64,000 nucleotides of DNA from Parvibaculum sp036499025 (GTDB taxonomy: Bacteria > Pseudomonadota > Alphaproteobacteria > Parvibaculales > Parvibaculaceae). How positions within the stretch are numbered: position 1 is the stretch's first letter; each line of letters opens with the position of its first letter. A model generated the notes under the pieces. The model ran no database searches. It saw only the letters and a list, made by a program, of their open reading frames with translations, and was not told the DNA's origin. The position numbers were made by a program, and so were the translations under genes. This document shows, piece after piece, positions 18,666-29,772 of this stretch. The stretch spans positions 4,353 to 68,352 of the forward strand of contig DASYEM010000013.1 of the NCBI GenBank assembly GCA_036499025.1. Direction: 5' to 3'.

Positions 18666-19190
18666 ATGGCTAAGAAAGACAAAGGCAAGCCGGTCGATCC
18701 GGCCTCCCTTCCCTATCGCCCTTGCGTCGGCATCGCGCTGATCAACAAGGATGGCTTCGTCTTTATCGGCAATCGCATCCAGTCGGTCGATATCGGGCCC
18801 CTCACCTGGCAGATGCCGCAAGGCGGCATCGACAAGGGCGAAGAGCCCCGCATGGCGGCTCTTCGTGAGCTGAAGGAAGAAACCGGCGTCAGCGCTCACA
18901 AAGTCGAGATCGTGGGCGAGATCGACGATTGGCTGACCTACGATCTGCCCGTCGATCTCGTTGGCCTGGCCCTCAAAGGCAAATATCGCGGCCAGAAACA
19001 GCGTTGGTTCGCGATGCGCTTTCTCAGCGATAACAGCGATATAGACATCGCCGCCGATGCGCACCAGGAATTCAGCGAGTGGAAATGGGTGCCGCTGGGC
19101 GATCTGCCCGGTCTGATCGTCCCTTTCAAGCGTAGCATTTACGAGCGCGTCGTTGCGGAATTCGCGCCGCTCGCGCGACCGCTTTGCTAG
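18666..19190 (+). CDS. rppH: RNA pyrophosphohydrolase (Nudix)
   Basis: A 174-residue Nudix hydrolase that removes pyrophosphate from 5' ends of mRNAs and so starts RNase E-dependent decay. The N-terminal YRPCVGIALINKDGFVFIG and the following WQMPQGGIDKGE, with a complete Nudix box (R-E-L-x-E-E-x-G at about residues 62-69), are characteristic of RppH/IalA. The chosen ATG gives MAKKDKGKPVDPASLPYRPC; the frame is open further upstream, but that part lies inside the deacetylase gene. It closes the envC-ctpA-deacetylase-rppH block. Confidence 0.93.
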   Translation: MAKKDKGKPVDPASLPYRPCVGIALINKDGFVFIGNRIQSVDIGPLTWQMPQGGIDKGEEPRMAALRELKEETGVSAHKVEIVGEIDDWLTYDLPVDLVGLALKGKYRGQKQRWFAMRFLSDNSDIDIAADAHQEFSEWKWVPLGDLPGLIVPFKRSIYERVVAEFAPLARPLC

Positions 19191-19343
19191 CGTCCGCTGG
19201 CGGCATCTGGGTAGACTCGATTCTACTTACGAACCTCAAATCTCGGCCATTGGGCTTCGCTCGATATCGCTCTGAAATTTTGGGCATTGCTCTACGGCAA
19301 TGCGGGAGTAGACTCAGAGCGTGGGCAGCATATTTGTATTTCT
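19191..19343 (+). promoter_or_regulatory. Upstream region of the response regulator gene
   Basis: A near-perfect 16-bp palindrome of the form GTAGAnTCGAnTCTAC lies at 19211-19226. GTAGACTC recurs at 19308-19315. Between them is an inverted repeat GCATTGC-N6-GCAATGC (19284-19303) that could form a 5' UTR hairpin. The region is AT-richer than its neighbours. These could be operator sites or autoregulatory elements of the NarL-type regulator; that is inference. Confidence 0.35.
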
Positions 19344-20003
19344 ATGAACATCCTTCTGGCTGATGACCATCCGTTGTTTACGGACGCAATCGAGCGCCAA
19401 CTTGCCGCCGCCTATCCAGACGTCGAAATTCACGCGGTCGAGACGCTGACGGCAGCGGCAGCTATCCTCAATCATATAAAGAACATCGACCTCGCCGTGC
19501 TCGATTGGGACATGCCGGGCATGCAGGGTCCGGCCTCCATTGAAGCTCTGCGCGCATCTTATCCCGACCTGAAGATCGTCATTCTGTCGGGCCGCATCGA
19601 CGACGCAACCGTGCATGACGTTCTGTCCCTCGGCGTCAAAGGCTTCATTCCGAAATCGTCGAGCGGCAATGCCATCGTCTCTGCCCTCTCCGTGATCCTC
19701 AACGGTGGCACCTATCTGCCGGTCGAAACCGCTTTGTCGCGCGGGCGCGGCTTTGCACCGCCGCCGCCCAAAGCGGCTAGCGGCCCTTCCAGGAGCCTCA
19801 CCGAACGCGAAATCGAAATCTTGAAGCTGCTGGCCAGCGGTTGCTCCAATAAGGAAATCGCGCGTCAGCTCAGCGTTCAGGAAATCACCGTCAAGATGCA
19901 TGCGAGTCGCATCTTCGCGAAACTTCGCGTGCGCAATCGCGTGCAGGCCGTCTCGCATGCGCTGAAGGCGGGCTTGCTCACCGAAGAGCATCCGTCACGC
20001 TAA
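19344..20003 (+). CDS. NarL/FixJ-family response regulator
   Basis: A 219-residue two-domain regulator. The receiver (residues 1-120) begins MNILLADDHPLFTDAIERQL with the acidic pocket, has the phosphoacceptor Asp in LAVLDWDMPGMQG (about residue 54), and the conserved Lys in GVKGFIPKSSS. A Pro-rich linker leads to a LuxR-type HTH (LTEREIEILKLLASGCSNKE, then VKMHASRIFAKLRVRNRVQA) for DNA binding. The chosen ATG starts directly at the receiver. The gene is convergent with the histidine kinase gene (12 nt between stops), which is the likely partner. Confidence 0.9.
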   Translation: MNILLADDHPLFTDAIERQLAAAYPDVEIHAVETLTAAAAILNHIKNIDLAVLDWDMPGMQGPASIEALRASYPDLKIVILSGRIDDATVHDVLSLGVKGFIPKSSSGNAIVSALSVILNGGTYLPVETALSRGRGFAPPPPKAASGPSRSLTEREIEILKLLASGCSNKEIARQLSVQEITVKMHASRIFAKLRVRNRVQAVSHALKAGLLTEEHPSR

Positions 20004-20015
20004 CGCCGCAATCTC

Positions 20016-21188
20016 TCAGATATTCGGAATGAGATAATTGACGATGTCGGCGGGTTCGGCATCCGGTCCCAGCGAAATCGCCGCCATCTCGCCAAGCATC
20101 GTCGCGACATTGGGATGCGCGGGGAAAGTCGCGCCGACAAGGATCAGCAGATCGACATTCAGGCGCTGCGTCAGCACATCGCGCAGCCGTTGCAGATCTT
20201 CGATCGGCAGCGCCGCGCGCGAGGCGCGCAGGATCACGACATGCCGTGTCGGCGAAGCGCGCTCCAGCGTCTCGGCGGCAGCTTGGGCCGAAACGACGCA
20301 GATCGCCGCCCGGTCTAGAGCTCCGAACAATATCGCCGCCGCATTGCCCCACTGCATCAGCGGATCGACGATGACAATCCGCGCATCCTCCGGCAACTCG
20401 ATGTTCCGCACGGCGCTCGCCGTCTCGACCATCGGCAGAAATGCCGAGAAGCGGGTCTCCTTGGTGCGCGCGACTTCCATCGCGCCTTGCCGCCGTTCGA
20501 CAATGGCGATGGCGAAATTGAGCCCCAGCCCGAGCGCCGTCGGGCGGCGCGCATGAGAAACGAAGGGCTGAAAGAGGCGCGGCGTCTGGTCTTCGGGGAA
20601 ACCGCCACCGCTATCCGTGACGCTCAGCGCCAGATATCGCCCTTCCGCCAGCATGCCGCGCCGGTAGATGTGATCTTTCTCCGCCGCGATCTTTGCCGCA
20701 GACGTCTCGTCGAGAGAAACGCGAATCCGGCCGGATGCGTCACCGATGGCGTCGATGGCGTTGCGCAGCAGGATGAAAAGCACGGCCGAGAACTCGGCCC
20801 GCGACACACCCAGCGCCCCGTCCCCGACCGAATGCGTCAGCTCGAAAGCGATGCGCGGCCGCACGAGGCTCGATGCGAGTACGCGGGCGCTCGCCAACGC
20901 TTCATCGAGATCGAGATGCCGCAGATCGAGGCTCGAAATATGCGGCAGCAGAGGTTGATTGATGACGACCTGCAAGAGACGCCCGGCAGCGGAAATCTTC
21001 GCCGCGATTGCTTCCACCTGTCTAAAATCGTCGGCGACGGTGGGCAGCATTTCCGAAAGGCCGATCACCGCGCCGATATAGTTATTCGCGTCATGCGCAA
21101 GCCGTTCGGAAAAGGAGACGACGGCGTTGAGCGCGGCCTCGCTGTCCGAATTTTTATCCGTATCAGGATTATTTGTCTCTGTAGACAT
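20016..21188 (-). CDS. Cytosolic histidine kinase with degenerate receiver tail
   Basis: A 390-residue protein with no TM helix. The N-terminal dimerisation helix carries the phospho-His in ERLAHDANNYIGAVIG (His about 32), like the AHDFNN-type kinases. The HATPase domain shows LLRNAIDAIGD (N box, about 143), VTDSGGGFPED (G1), and ALGLGLNFAIAIVERRQGA (G2). The last ~125 residues look like a receiver fold (ARIVIVDPLMQWGNAAAILF) in which the phosphoacceptor position reads VVILRAS, so it should not be phosphorylated. It is convergent with a NarL-type regulator. With no sensor domain of its own, it may take input from the neighbouring CHASE3-like membrane protein. Confidence 0.85.
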   Translation of the reverse strand: MSTETNNPDTDKNSDSEAALNAVVSFSERLAHDANNYIGAVIGLSEMLPTVADDFRQVEAIAAKISAAGRLLQVVINQPLLPHISSLDLRHLDLDEALASARVLASSLVRPRIAFELTHSVGDGALGVSRAEFSAVLFILLRNAIDAIGDASGRIRVSLDETSAAKIAAEKDHIYRRGMLAEGRYLALSVTDSGGGFPEDQTPRLFQPFVSHARRPTALGLGLNFAIAIVERRQGAMEVARTKETRFSAFLPMVETASAVRNIELPEDARIVIVDPLMQWGNAAAILFGALDRAAICVVSAQAAAETLERASPTRHVVILRASRAALPIEDLQRLRDVLTQRLNVDLLILVGATFPAHPNVATMLGEMAAISLGPDAEPADIVNYLIPNI

Positions 21189-21356
21189 GCACCGCCCGCT
21201 GGATCAACCCGTCTCTCTCGATGAGAGTCATAATAGACGAGATTCCACAGGCAGTCGGCAGCCCTTTTTGTTTGAGGGATTATTTGCACAGTTCTGGCAC
21301 AGAGCCGGCCCGGCAAGCGAATATGGTCGGCTGATCGCCCGGCTTGCCGCGATGCG

Positions 21357-22430
21357 CTAGCCCGCCGTCCGCCATTCCTCGACGGTGTTCAGGATTTTCT
21401 CCGTCAATGGCAGCACTTTTTGCTTGAAGGCATAATCTGCATAGTCCCAGCGCGGCGACCGCTTCAGCGCGAAGATCTGCTGAAGTCGCCCGTCTGACTT
21501 GCGAATCAGGGCCACAAGCGTCGTCAACCGATCACGGTCTTGCCCCGTCACCTCGGCGCGCAGGGCCCCAAGCATCTCGGGGGCCTTGCGAAACGCGTCG
21601 AGCGAGGCTCTCAGCGTGGCGGGCGGCATCGTGTCGCCTGACGGCAGATAGGTGAGAAGCCGCTGCCGGAGGTCGCGCACATTGCCGCGCATCTCCGCCA
21701 GCGTTCCGACATGGCCCGCCGCGGGCGCGCCGCTAGCCGTCAGCGTCGATTGCAAAAGCTCATTAAGCAATGCAAGCGCCTGCATCAAAGCTGGATCGAC
21801 ATCTTCCCGATAAAGCCGCAAGCCGGGATACTGGTTTGGCGTCGCGATAATGCCGATCAGCATCCTCTCTTCATTGCGCAGTGCGAGCGTCGTCTTGCGC
21901 ATTTCGCTCAATTGCAAAAGCTTCTGCCCGTCGGTCCAGGATTTTGAATCACGATCAATAGCAGCTTGCGCGGCATCGCCGACGGCGACGGCCTGCGCCC
22001 ACTCGGTTTTGAAACCCGGACTTCCGGTCAGCAGATATCCGCGCAATGCGACAAGGCTTGTTTCCTGAGCCGCCGCGAGTTTCGTCAACCGCGCATCCAT
22101 ATCGTCAACGGACTTGTCCGCATTGATTGCCGCCTCGCCACCGGGGCGCGCGACGAACTCGCTTGCCGGGTGAAGCAGCGAATTGCTGCCGGCGACCCAC
22201 ACAGAAAAGACGATTAGCGCCGTCACCTTTAGCAATGAGCTAAAGGCAAAGCGTGCTTTCTTTGGCGTGATGTGCGGAAAGAGGCGATGCGGACGATGCT
22301 TCAGCAGCGCGGCAAGTCCGCGCCGACGACGGCGCGGCGACGGATTGCTTCGAGAGATGACACGCTCTTCGACGCGTGGCGGCATTCCATACCGGTCGCG
22401 CCAATATTGTTCGTTGGTCTTTGCTTGCAT
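21357..22430 (-). CDS. One-TM CHASE3-like sensor protein without output domain
   Basis: 357 residues. A basic cytoplasmic N-terminus (~70 residues, with an R-rich run) is followed by one TM helix (VTALIVFSVWVAGSNSLL). A long all-helical C-terminal region of about 260 residues would be periplasmic. It contains TSLVALRGYLLTGSPGFKTE, which resembles the CHASE3/four-helix-bundle sensor pattern (x-x-RGYLLTG-x-x-x-F). There is no HAMP, kinase, methyl-accepting or cyclase domain. The ATG chosen is MQAKTNEQYW; a GTG four codons earlier is possible. Assignment to a family is tentative. It shares the strand with the histidine kinase (168 nt gap). Confidence 0.65.
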   Translation of the reverse strand: MQAKTNEQYWRDRYGMPPRVEERVISRSNPSPRRRRRGLAALLKHRPHRLFPHITPKKARFAFSSLLKVTALIVFSVWVAGSNSLLHPASEFVARPGGEAAINADKSVDDMDARLTKLAAAQETSLVALRGYLLTGSPGFKTEWAQAVAVGDAAQAAIDRDSKSWTDGQKLLQLSEMRKTTLALRNEERMLIGIIATPNQYPGLRLYREDVDPALMQALALLNELLQSTLTASGAPAAGHVGTLAEMRGNVRDLRQRLLTYLPSGDTMPPATLRASLDAFRKAPEMLGALRAEVTGQDRDRLTTLVALIRKSDGRLQQIFALKRSPRWDYADYAFKQKVLPLTEKILNTVEEWRTAG

Positions 22431-22749
22431 GATGGGCCGCACTTTCGCCGCTTCGGCTGGTTTCTCGTCGTACCCATAACGAAGAAGCTAACCGAAACGC
22501 ACCGAGAGAAATGTGGATTTTCGTGTCAGGTGTGGTCTATCGCGAATCATAATGTCGGTAATTGTCCGATTGACCGGATGTAGCCAAGCGCTGCCGAATT
22601 TCAGACACAATCTCCGCTCTATTAATATGGATTAGGGTGGGTGCGGATCAATTGGTGCCTGTCATGCCCGACAACTATCGAGTACCGAAAATCGATGCCG
22701 CTTTGTTGAAGGCCCCTCATCCGCGCACCGGTTCGAGCACGGTGCCTTC
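22431..22749. other. Intergenic region between divergent genes
   Basis: About 320 bp separating the sensor-like gene from the LytM-like gene. It is less GC-rich than its surroundings, especially 22500-22660. I see no gene, terminator hairpin or known element; it must carry the promoters of both neighbours. Confidence 0.5.
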
Positions 22750-23658
22750 ATGCGTATGATCCGTCGTCATCTCTTCTCCCTCGCGCTCGGTCTGGTCAGT
22801 TTGATTGCGCTGCTCCTCGGCTCTGGCCAATTGGCGCAGGCCTTGAAGCCGCACGGTCCCCATGCGATTGCCGTCCAGGCGGATAACGGCGCCGGTGCCC
22901 CGGAGATAGCAAATTTCAATCTGGGCGACTGTCTGCGCGAAACGGATCGCCGCGCCTGGCCGCAAGCCTATGCGCTCATCTGCACCGAATTGAGTGCCGC
23001 TGGTATCGATGAGCCCGCCGCGCCGCGCGGCGCGCTACGCCCTGCAAAAAGGCAATCCGCGCTGCCCGCACAACCCCAGGCGGAGAAAATCGAGACCGCG
23101 CGCGCTGAAATCGTGCCGCCAATCCCCATTGCTCGTCCAGCGCGAAGTTCCGCACCCCGCCTTGCCGCCGCGCCGCCTCTGAAGCAGACCGCTGCCCTCA
23201 TCGCGCCCCCACTCCCCGCCTGCCTGATCGATGAACAAGGCGGCACGACCATGCTCGACGCGCCCCGCCGCAAGCTGCCGCCACAAATCGTGTCACAAAG
23301 GGCTCGCGGGCGCACGGTGGGCGTCGCCCTTCTCGTGCCCGCCGCGTGCGGCGTCAAAAGTCCGCTGAAGGCGAAGGTACTCTATGCCGGAGACTTCAAG
23401 GGCTATCGCGGCGTGGTAATTTTGGGATTGACGTCCAAGCGTCGCCTCATCGTCGCCGGCCTCGGTGCCCTACGCGTCAAACGTGGCGACATGGTGGAAC
23501 GCGGCGCTATTCTCGGCGCAACGCTCGCGATGGGGGCGCCTGCGCTCGTCACTGCCTTCAATGCCGACATGAACCGCGAGCGCTCGCTGCTTTTCTTCGA
23601 TCTGCGCAGCGCCAGCGGTGCGAGCAAGGATGTTTACTGGCTGGCGGACGCGAGCTGA
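22750..23658 (+). CDS. Exported protein with degenerate LytM/M23-like domain
   Basis: 302 residues. It has an N-terminal signal or anchor (LFSLALGLVSLIALLLG), a Pro/Ala-rich middle with PIPIARPARSSAPRLAAAPP, and a C-terminal ~100 residues with the LytM rhythm: SPLKAKVLYAGDFKGYRGVV, LIVAGLGALRVKRGDMVERG, AILGATLAMG, LLFFDLRSASGASKDVYWLA. This matches the strands of M23 domains, but the zinc ligands are absent, as in EnvC. A function as a peptidoglycan hydrolase regulator is inferred; similarity is moderate and should be checked by profile search. A second in-frame ATG lies 6 nt downstream. It is convergent with the ferritin-like gene (6 nt apart). Confidence 0.65.
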   Translation: MRMIRRHLFSLALGLVSLIALLLGSGQLAQALKPHGPHAIAVQADNGAGAPEIANFNLGDCLRETDRRAWPQAYALICTELSAAGIDEPAAPRGALRPAKRQSALPAQPQAEKIETARAEIVPPIPIARPARSSAPRLAAAPPLKQTAALIAPPLPACLIDEQGGTTMLDAPRRKLPPQIVSQRARGRTVGVALLVPAACGVKSPLKAKVLYAGDFKGYRGVVILGLTSKRRLIVAGLGALRVKRGDMVERGAILGATLAMGAPALVTAFNADMNRERSLLFFDLRSASGASKDVYWLADAS

Positions 23659-23664
23659 GGGCAA

Positions 23665-24489
23665 TCAGATGCCGGCCCGCGCCAGACGCCAGACGCGCAC
23701 GCGCCAGAAGGCCCAGACGCCCGAGGCGGCAAGCCGCATGATGAGCCCATGCGGCGCAAGTCCGATGGCCTTGCCGACCATGGCGACCAATCTGTCCGTA
23801 TGCTGACGGCGATAAAGTCCGAGCGCCCGCTTTTCGTAAGCTCTGGCAAAGCGCGCCCGGTCGTAGGCGATCTCGTCGTCCGCCGCCGTATTCGCAGCGT
23901 AATAGGCGTAAGACAGTTCGTCGTCGTCGGCTTCCGAAACGCGCCCGATGGCGATGCGCGCCCGCGCAAAGCGCGACGGCAGCTCCTCGTCGAGATCCTT
24001 GAACTGCTCATAGAAAAGCTTGTAATGGCGAAATTCGTCGGCGGCGATATTGGCTGCGATCTGTTTCAGCACCGGCTCTTCGGTCGCGTCCTTGATGGCG
24101 GTGTAATAGGAGGACGTGCCGCTCTCGACCACGCAACGCGCGACGAGTTCGCCCGCCCGGCTGCCGCGCACCGATTGCATCGCTTCGACCGGAATGGAAT
24201 AGCCTGCCTGAAAGCGCTTGAAGGCGGCGTCGAAGTTGAAGCTCGGATCGGCAAGCTCCGCCCATCGCGCCAGTGCCTGACCGTGCTGCGCTTCTTCCGC
24301 GCCCCAGCGTTTGAGAAGGGCTTTCACATCGAGCCGGTCGGAGAACACATTGCTGAGATAGGCGACATAGTCGGGCGCGTTGAACTCGACCATGGCTGCG
24401 GCTTTCACCGCGCACAGGATATCGGCATCGACCTTTGAGGGGTCGAAGTCGGTCCATTTAATATCGTCCAGCGTCCAGTGGCGGCTCAT
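23665..24489 (-). CDS. Ferritin-like di-iron protein
   Basis: A 274-residue all-helical protein with the four metal-ligand helices of the ferritin-like superfamily: Glu in AAAMVEFNAPDYV, E-x-x-H in GAEEAQHGQAL, Glu in CVVESGTSSYYTA, and E-x-x-H in AADEFRHYKLF. These are the four carboxylates and two histidines expected for a non-haem di-iron site, as in ferritin-like oxidases and acyl-ACP desaturase relatives. The C-terminal ~40 residues are hydrophobic/amphipathic (LIMRLAASGVWAFWRVRVWR) and may bind the membrane. The substrate is unknown. It is convergent with the LytM-like gene and lies downstream of the atp operon. Confidence 0.75.
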   Translation of the reverse strand: MSRHWTLDDIKWTDFDPSKVDADILCAVKAAAMVEFNAPDYVAYLSNVFSDRLDVKALLKRWGAEEAQHGQALARWAELADPSFNFDAAFKRFQAGYSIPVEAMQSVRGSRAGELVARCVVESGTSSYYTAIKDATEEPVLKQIAANIAADEFRHYKLFYEQFKDLDEELPSRFARARIAIGRVSEADDDELSYAYYAANTAADDEIAYDRARFARAYEKRALGLYRRQHTDRLVAMVGKAIGLAPHGLIMRLAASGVWAFWRVRVWRLARAGI

Positions 24490-24609
24490 ATCCTACCCGT
24501 AACCCGGCTCCTCGAAGTCTGCCAAGATGACAATTATATCGCAACGCCCCCAATGGGTTAAGGTTGCAACACGCGCCATAAAAGCGCAGTACGCCGATTA
24601 AAAACAAAA

Positions 24610-24633
24610 GGCGGCGTTCCGTGGAACGCCGCC
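24610..24633 (-). terminator. Rho-independent terminator of the atp operon
   Basis: A perfect 11-bp stem (GGCGGCGTTCC with its complement) and a 2-nt middle. On the minus strand it is followed by TTTTGTTTTT. It lies 25 nt after the atpC stop. Confidence 0.9.
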
Positions 24634-24657
24634 TGATTTGTCAATAAACCGTGTGAT

Positions 24658-25056
24658 TTACAGAGACTGGCGAAGCAGCTTCAGGTGATCGAGCTTTTCC
24701 TGCGCCTTGAGCTTCGTCTCGTCGCTTTTGGCGTCGTTGACATCTTCCTGCGCATCGGCAATTTCACTGTCGAGCGCCGCGCCGTCGAGCTCGGCCAACG
24801 GGATCGCATTCTCGGCGAGAATGGTGAGCCCCGCAGGCGTCACTTCGGCAAAGCCGCCGCGCACGAAAATGCGCTGCTGCGGACGGCCCGCATCATCGAC
24901 ATTGATGACGCCGGGACGCAGCACAGCCATGACCGGCGCATGACCCGCCAGCACGCCGAAGTCGCCTTCGGAGCCGGGCACGGTCACCATGTCGACATTC
25001 TCCGAAAGGAGAAGCCGTTCCGGCGACACGAGGTCGAAGTGAAGCTTGTCAGCCAT
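24658..25056 (-). CDS. atpC: F1 ATP synthase epsilon subunit
   Basis: A 132-residue subunit. The beta-sandwich N-terminal domain shows FDLVSPERLLLSENVDMVTV, GSEGDFGVLAGHAPVM and VRGGFAEVTPAGLTILAENA. A helical C-terminal region rich in Asp/Glu/Lys follows. Epsilon sits on the central stalk with gamma and can inhibit ATP hydrolysis. It is the last gene of atpHAGDC, 20 nt after atpD and just before a strong terminator. Confidence 0.96.
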   Translation of the reverse strand: MADKLHFDLVSPERLLLSENVDMVTVPGSEGDFGVLAGHAPVMAVLRPGVINVDDAGRPQQRIFVRGGFAEVTPAGLTILAENAIPLAELDGAALDSEIADAQEDVNDAKSDETKLKAQEKLDHLKLLRQSL

Positions 25057-25076
25057 AAATCCTTACCCGACCTTGC

Positions 25077-26513
<1,437 letters not shown>

Positions 26514-26550
26514 GGCATTATCCTTCATCTTCCCCGCGAGGGGCGTATCT

Positions 26551-27435
26551 TTAGAGGGCTTCAGCGCCCGAAATGATTTCGATCAGTTCTTTGGTGATCA
26601 TCGCCTGACGCGAACGGTTGTAGGTGATCTGCAGCTTCTTGATCATCTCGCCCGCGTTGCGCGTCGCATTGTCCATCGCCGACATCTTGGCGCCGAATTC
26701 GCCCGCGACGTTTTCGAGAAGCGCCTTGAAAATCTGCACCGCCAGATTGCGCGGCAGCAAATCTTTCAGAATATCCGCTTCGTCGGGTTCGTATTCGTAA
26801 ACCGCGCCGCCGAGATCGATGCTGGCATCGTTCGCCGCCGGAACGCTCGCCGGAATGAGCTGCTGCGCCGTCGGAATCTGCGTCACGACATTGACGAAGC
26901 GCGAGAAGAAGAGCGTCGCCACATCGAATTCGCCAAGCTCGAAACGCGCCAACACGTCCTGCGCAATCTCTTCAGCCTGCGCGAAACCGATCTGGCGGAT
27001 GCCCGTGAACTCATAGGACTTCACGATCTTGTCGCCGAAGAGACGCTTCAGCGTGTCGCGGCCCTTGCGGCCGACGGTGAGAAGCTTCACCGTCTTGCCT
27101 TCGCGCTGCAGCTTGTAGATGTGCTCGCGCGCCAGCCGCGCGATCGACGAATTGAAACCGCCGCAAAGTCCGCGGTCAGCCGTCGCGACGATCACGAGAT
27201 GCACCTGGTCGCTGCCCGTGCCCGCCAACAAAGCGGGCGCACCCGCGCCGCCGGACATGCCGGCTGCGAGGTTGGCCAGAACGCGATCCATCCGCGTCGC
27301 ATAAGGCCGCGCGGCTTCGGCGGCCTCCTGCGCACGGCGCAGCTTCGCCGCCGCAACCATTTGCATGGCTTTGGTGATCTTCTGCGTCGCTTTCACGCTT
27401 GCGATGCGGTTTCTAAGGTCTTTGAGGCTCGCCAT
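26551..27435 (-). CDS. atpG: F1 ATP synthase gamma subunit
   Basis: 294 residues. The N-terminal helix MASLKDLRNRIASVKATQKI, with TKAMQMVAAAKLRRAQ after it, and the C-terminal helix (MSAMDNATRNAGEMIKKLQI, ending ITKELIEIISGAEAL) form the rotating coiled coil of the central stalk. VIVATADRGLCGGFNSS is the conserved Rossmann-like core. It lies between atpA (29 nt) and atpD (37 nt). Confidence 0.97.
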   Translation of the reverse strand: MASLKDLRNRIASVKATQKITKAMQMVAAAKLRRAQEAAEAARPYATRMDRVLANLAAGMSGGAGAPALLAGTGSDQVHLVIVATADRGLCGGFNSSIARLAREHIYKLQREGKTVKLLTVGRKGRDTLKRLFGDKIVKSYEFTGIRQIGFAQAEEIAQDVLARFELGEFDVATLFFSRFVNVVTQIPTAQQLIPASVPAANDASIDLGGAVYEYEPDEADILKDLLPRNLAVQIFKALLENVAGEFGAKMSAMDNATRNAGEMIKKLQITYNRSRQAMITKELIEIISGAEAL

Positions 27436-27464
27436 TCGCCTTACCTAGTTTCCTTCGGATCAGC

Positions 27465-28993
<1,529 letters not shown>

Positions 28994-28994
<1 letters not shown>

Positions 28995-29587
28995 CAGGAG
29001 GCCTCTTTCATGGCAATCTTAAGAGATGAGAGTTTGGTCTTGAGAGACGAATCGATCATCCGGCTCCCGACCTTGACTATGAGCCCACCAAGGAGCCCGG
29101 CGTCGACTTTGGCATTGATCTGAACATCGCGGCCCGTCGCGGTCTTGAGCGACTGCTTGAGGCTTGCGAGCTGCGCATCCGACAAGGGATGCGCGGACGT
29201 GACGTCGGCCGACATCTCGCCGCGCTTGACCGCCAACAGGCGATTGAAGCCCGTGATCATGTCGGGCAGCGCGAAGAGGCGGCGATTGCGAATGACGAGG
29301 CCGGTGAAGTTGGCGACAAGGCCCTTGACGCCCGCGCGATCGAGGATCGCGGCAAAAGCCTTGCCCTGTTCGTCGGCGCCGAAAACCGGGCTCAGAACGA
29401 CGCGACGCAGATCGTCGCTCTCATTGATGAGAGAGCGGATGCGGGCAAGATCGCTCGCGACGGCGTCCAGCTGCCCTTCGCTTTCGGCAAGCTCAAAGAG
29501 CGCCGTAGCGTAACGACCAGCCATGCCTGAAACGTGATGTTCGGATGCCAAATTGAGGCTCGCCTGAGTTTCCGTGGAAATCACCAC
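28994..29587 (-). CDS. atpH: F1 ATP synthase delta subunit
   Basis: A 197-residue peripheral-stalk subunit (OSCP family) that links F1 to the b subunits. The N-terminal helical domain has GMAGRYATALFELAESEGQL. The C-terminal part has IDAGLLGGLIVKVGSRMIDS-like residues (written here as VDAGLLGGLIVKVGSRMIDS), the delta/OSCP signature. The start is GTG. It heads the F1 operon; the F0 genes (atpBEF) are not nearby, as usual in alphaproteobacteria, where F0 and F1 are separate operons. The promoter must lie in 29588-29772. Confidence 0.95.
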
Positions 29588-29772
29588 ACCGGTCGAAAGT
29601 CCGATGCGCCAACTACTTGAAATCGTTAGCTTATTTTAGCCGCAGGGAACCTCTGTCAGCCCGCTGTCCCCGAGGCCGGGCGTTAGGTAACACATGGGCT
29701 AGGGCAGTGCAATAACGTCTCCCGACAAATGGCGGAGATGCGGCATTTTGGGCCATAACCCGCATATTTGGC

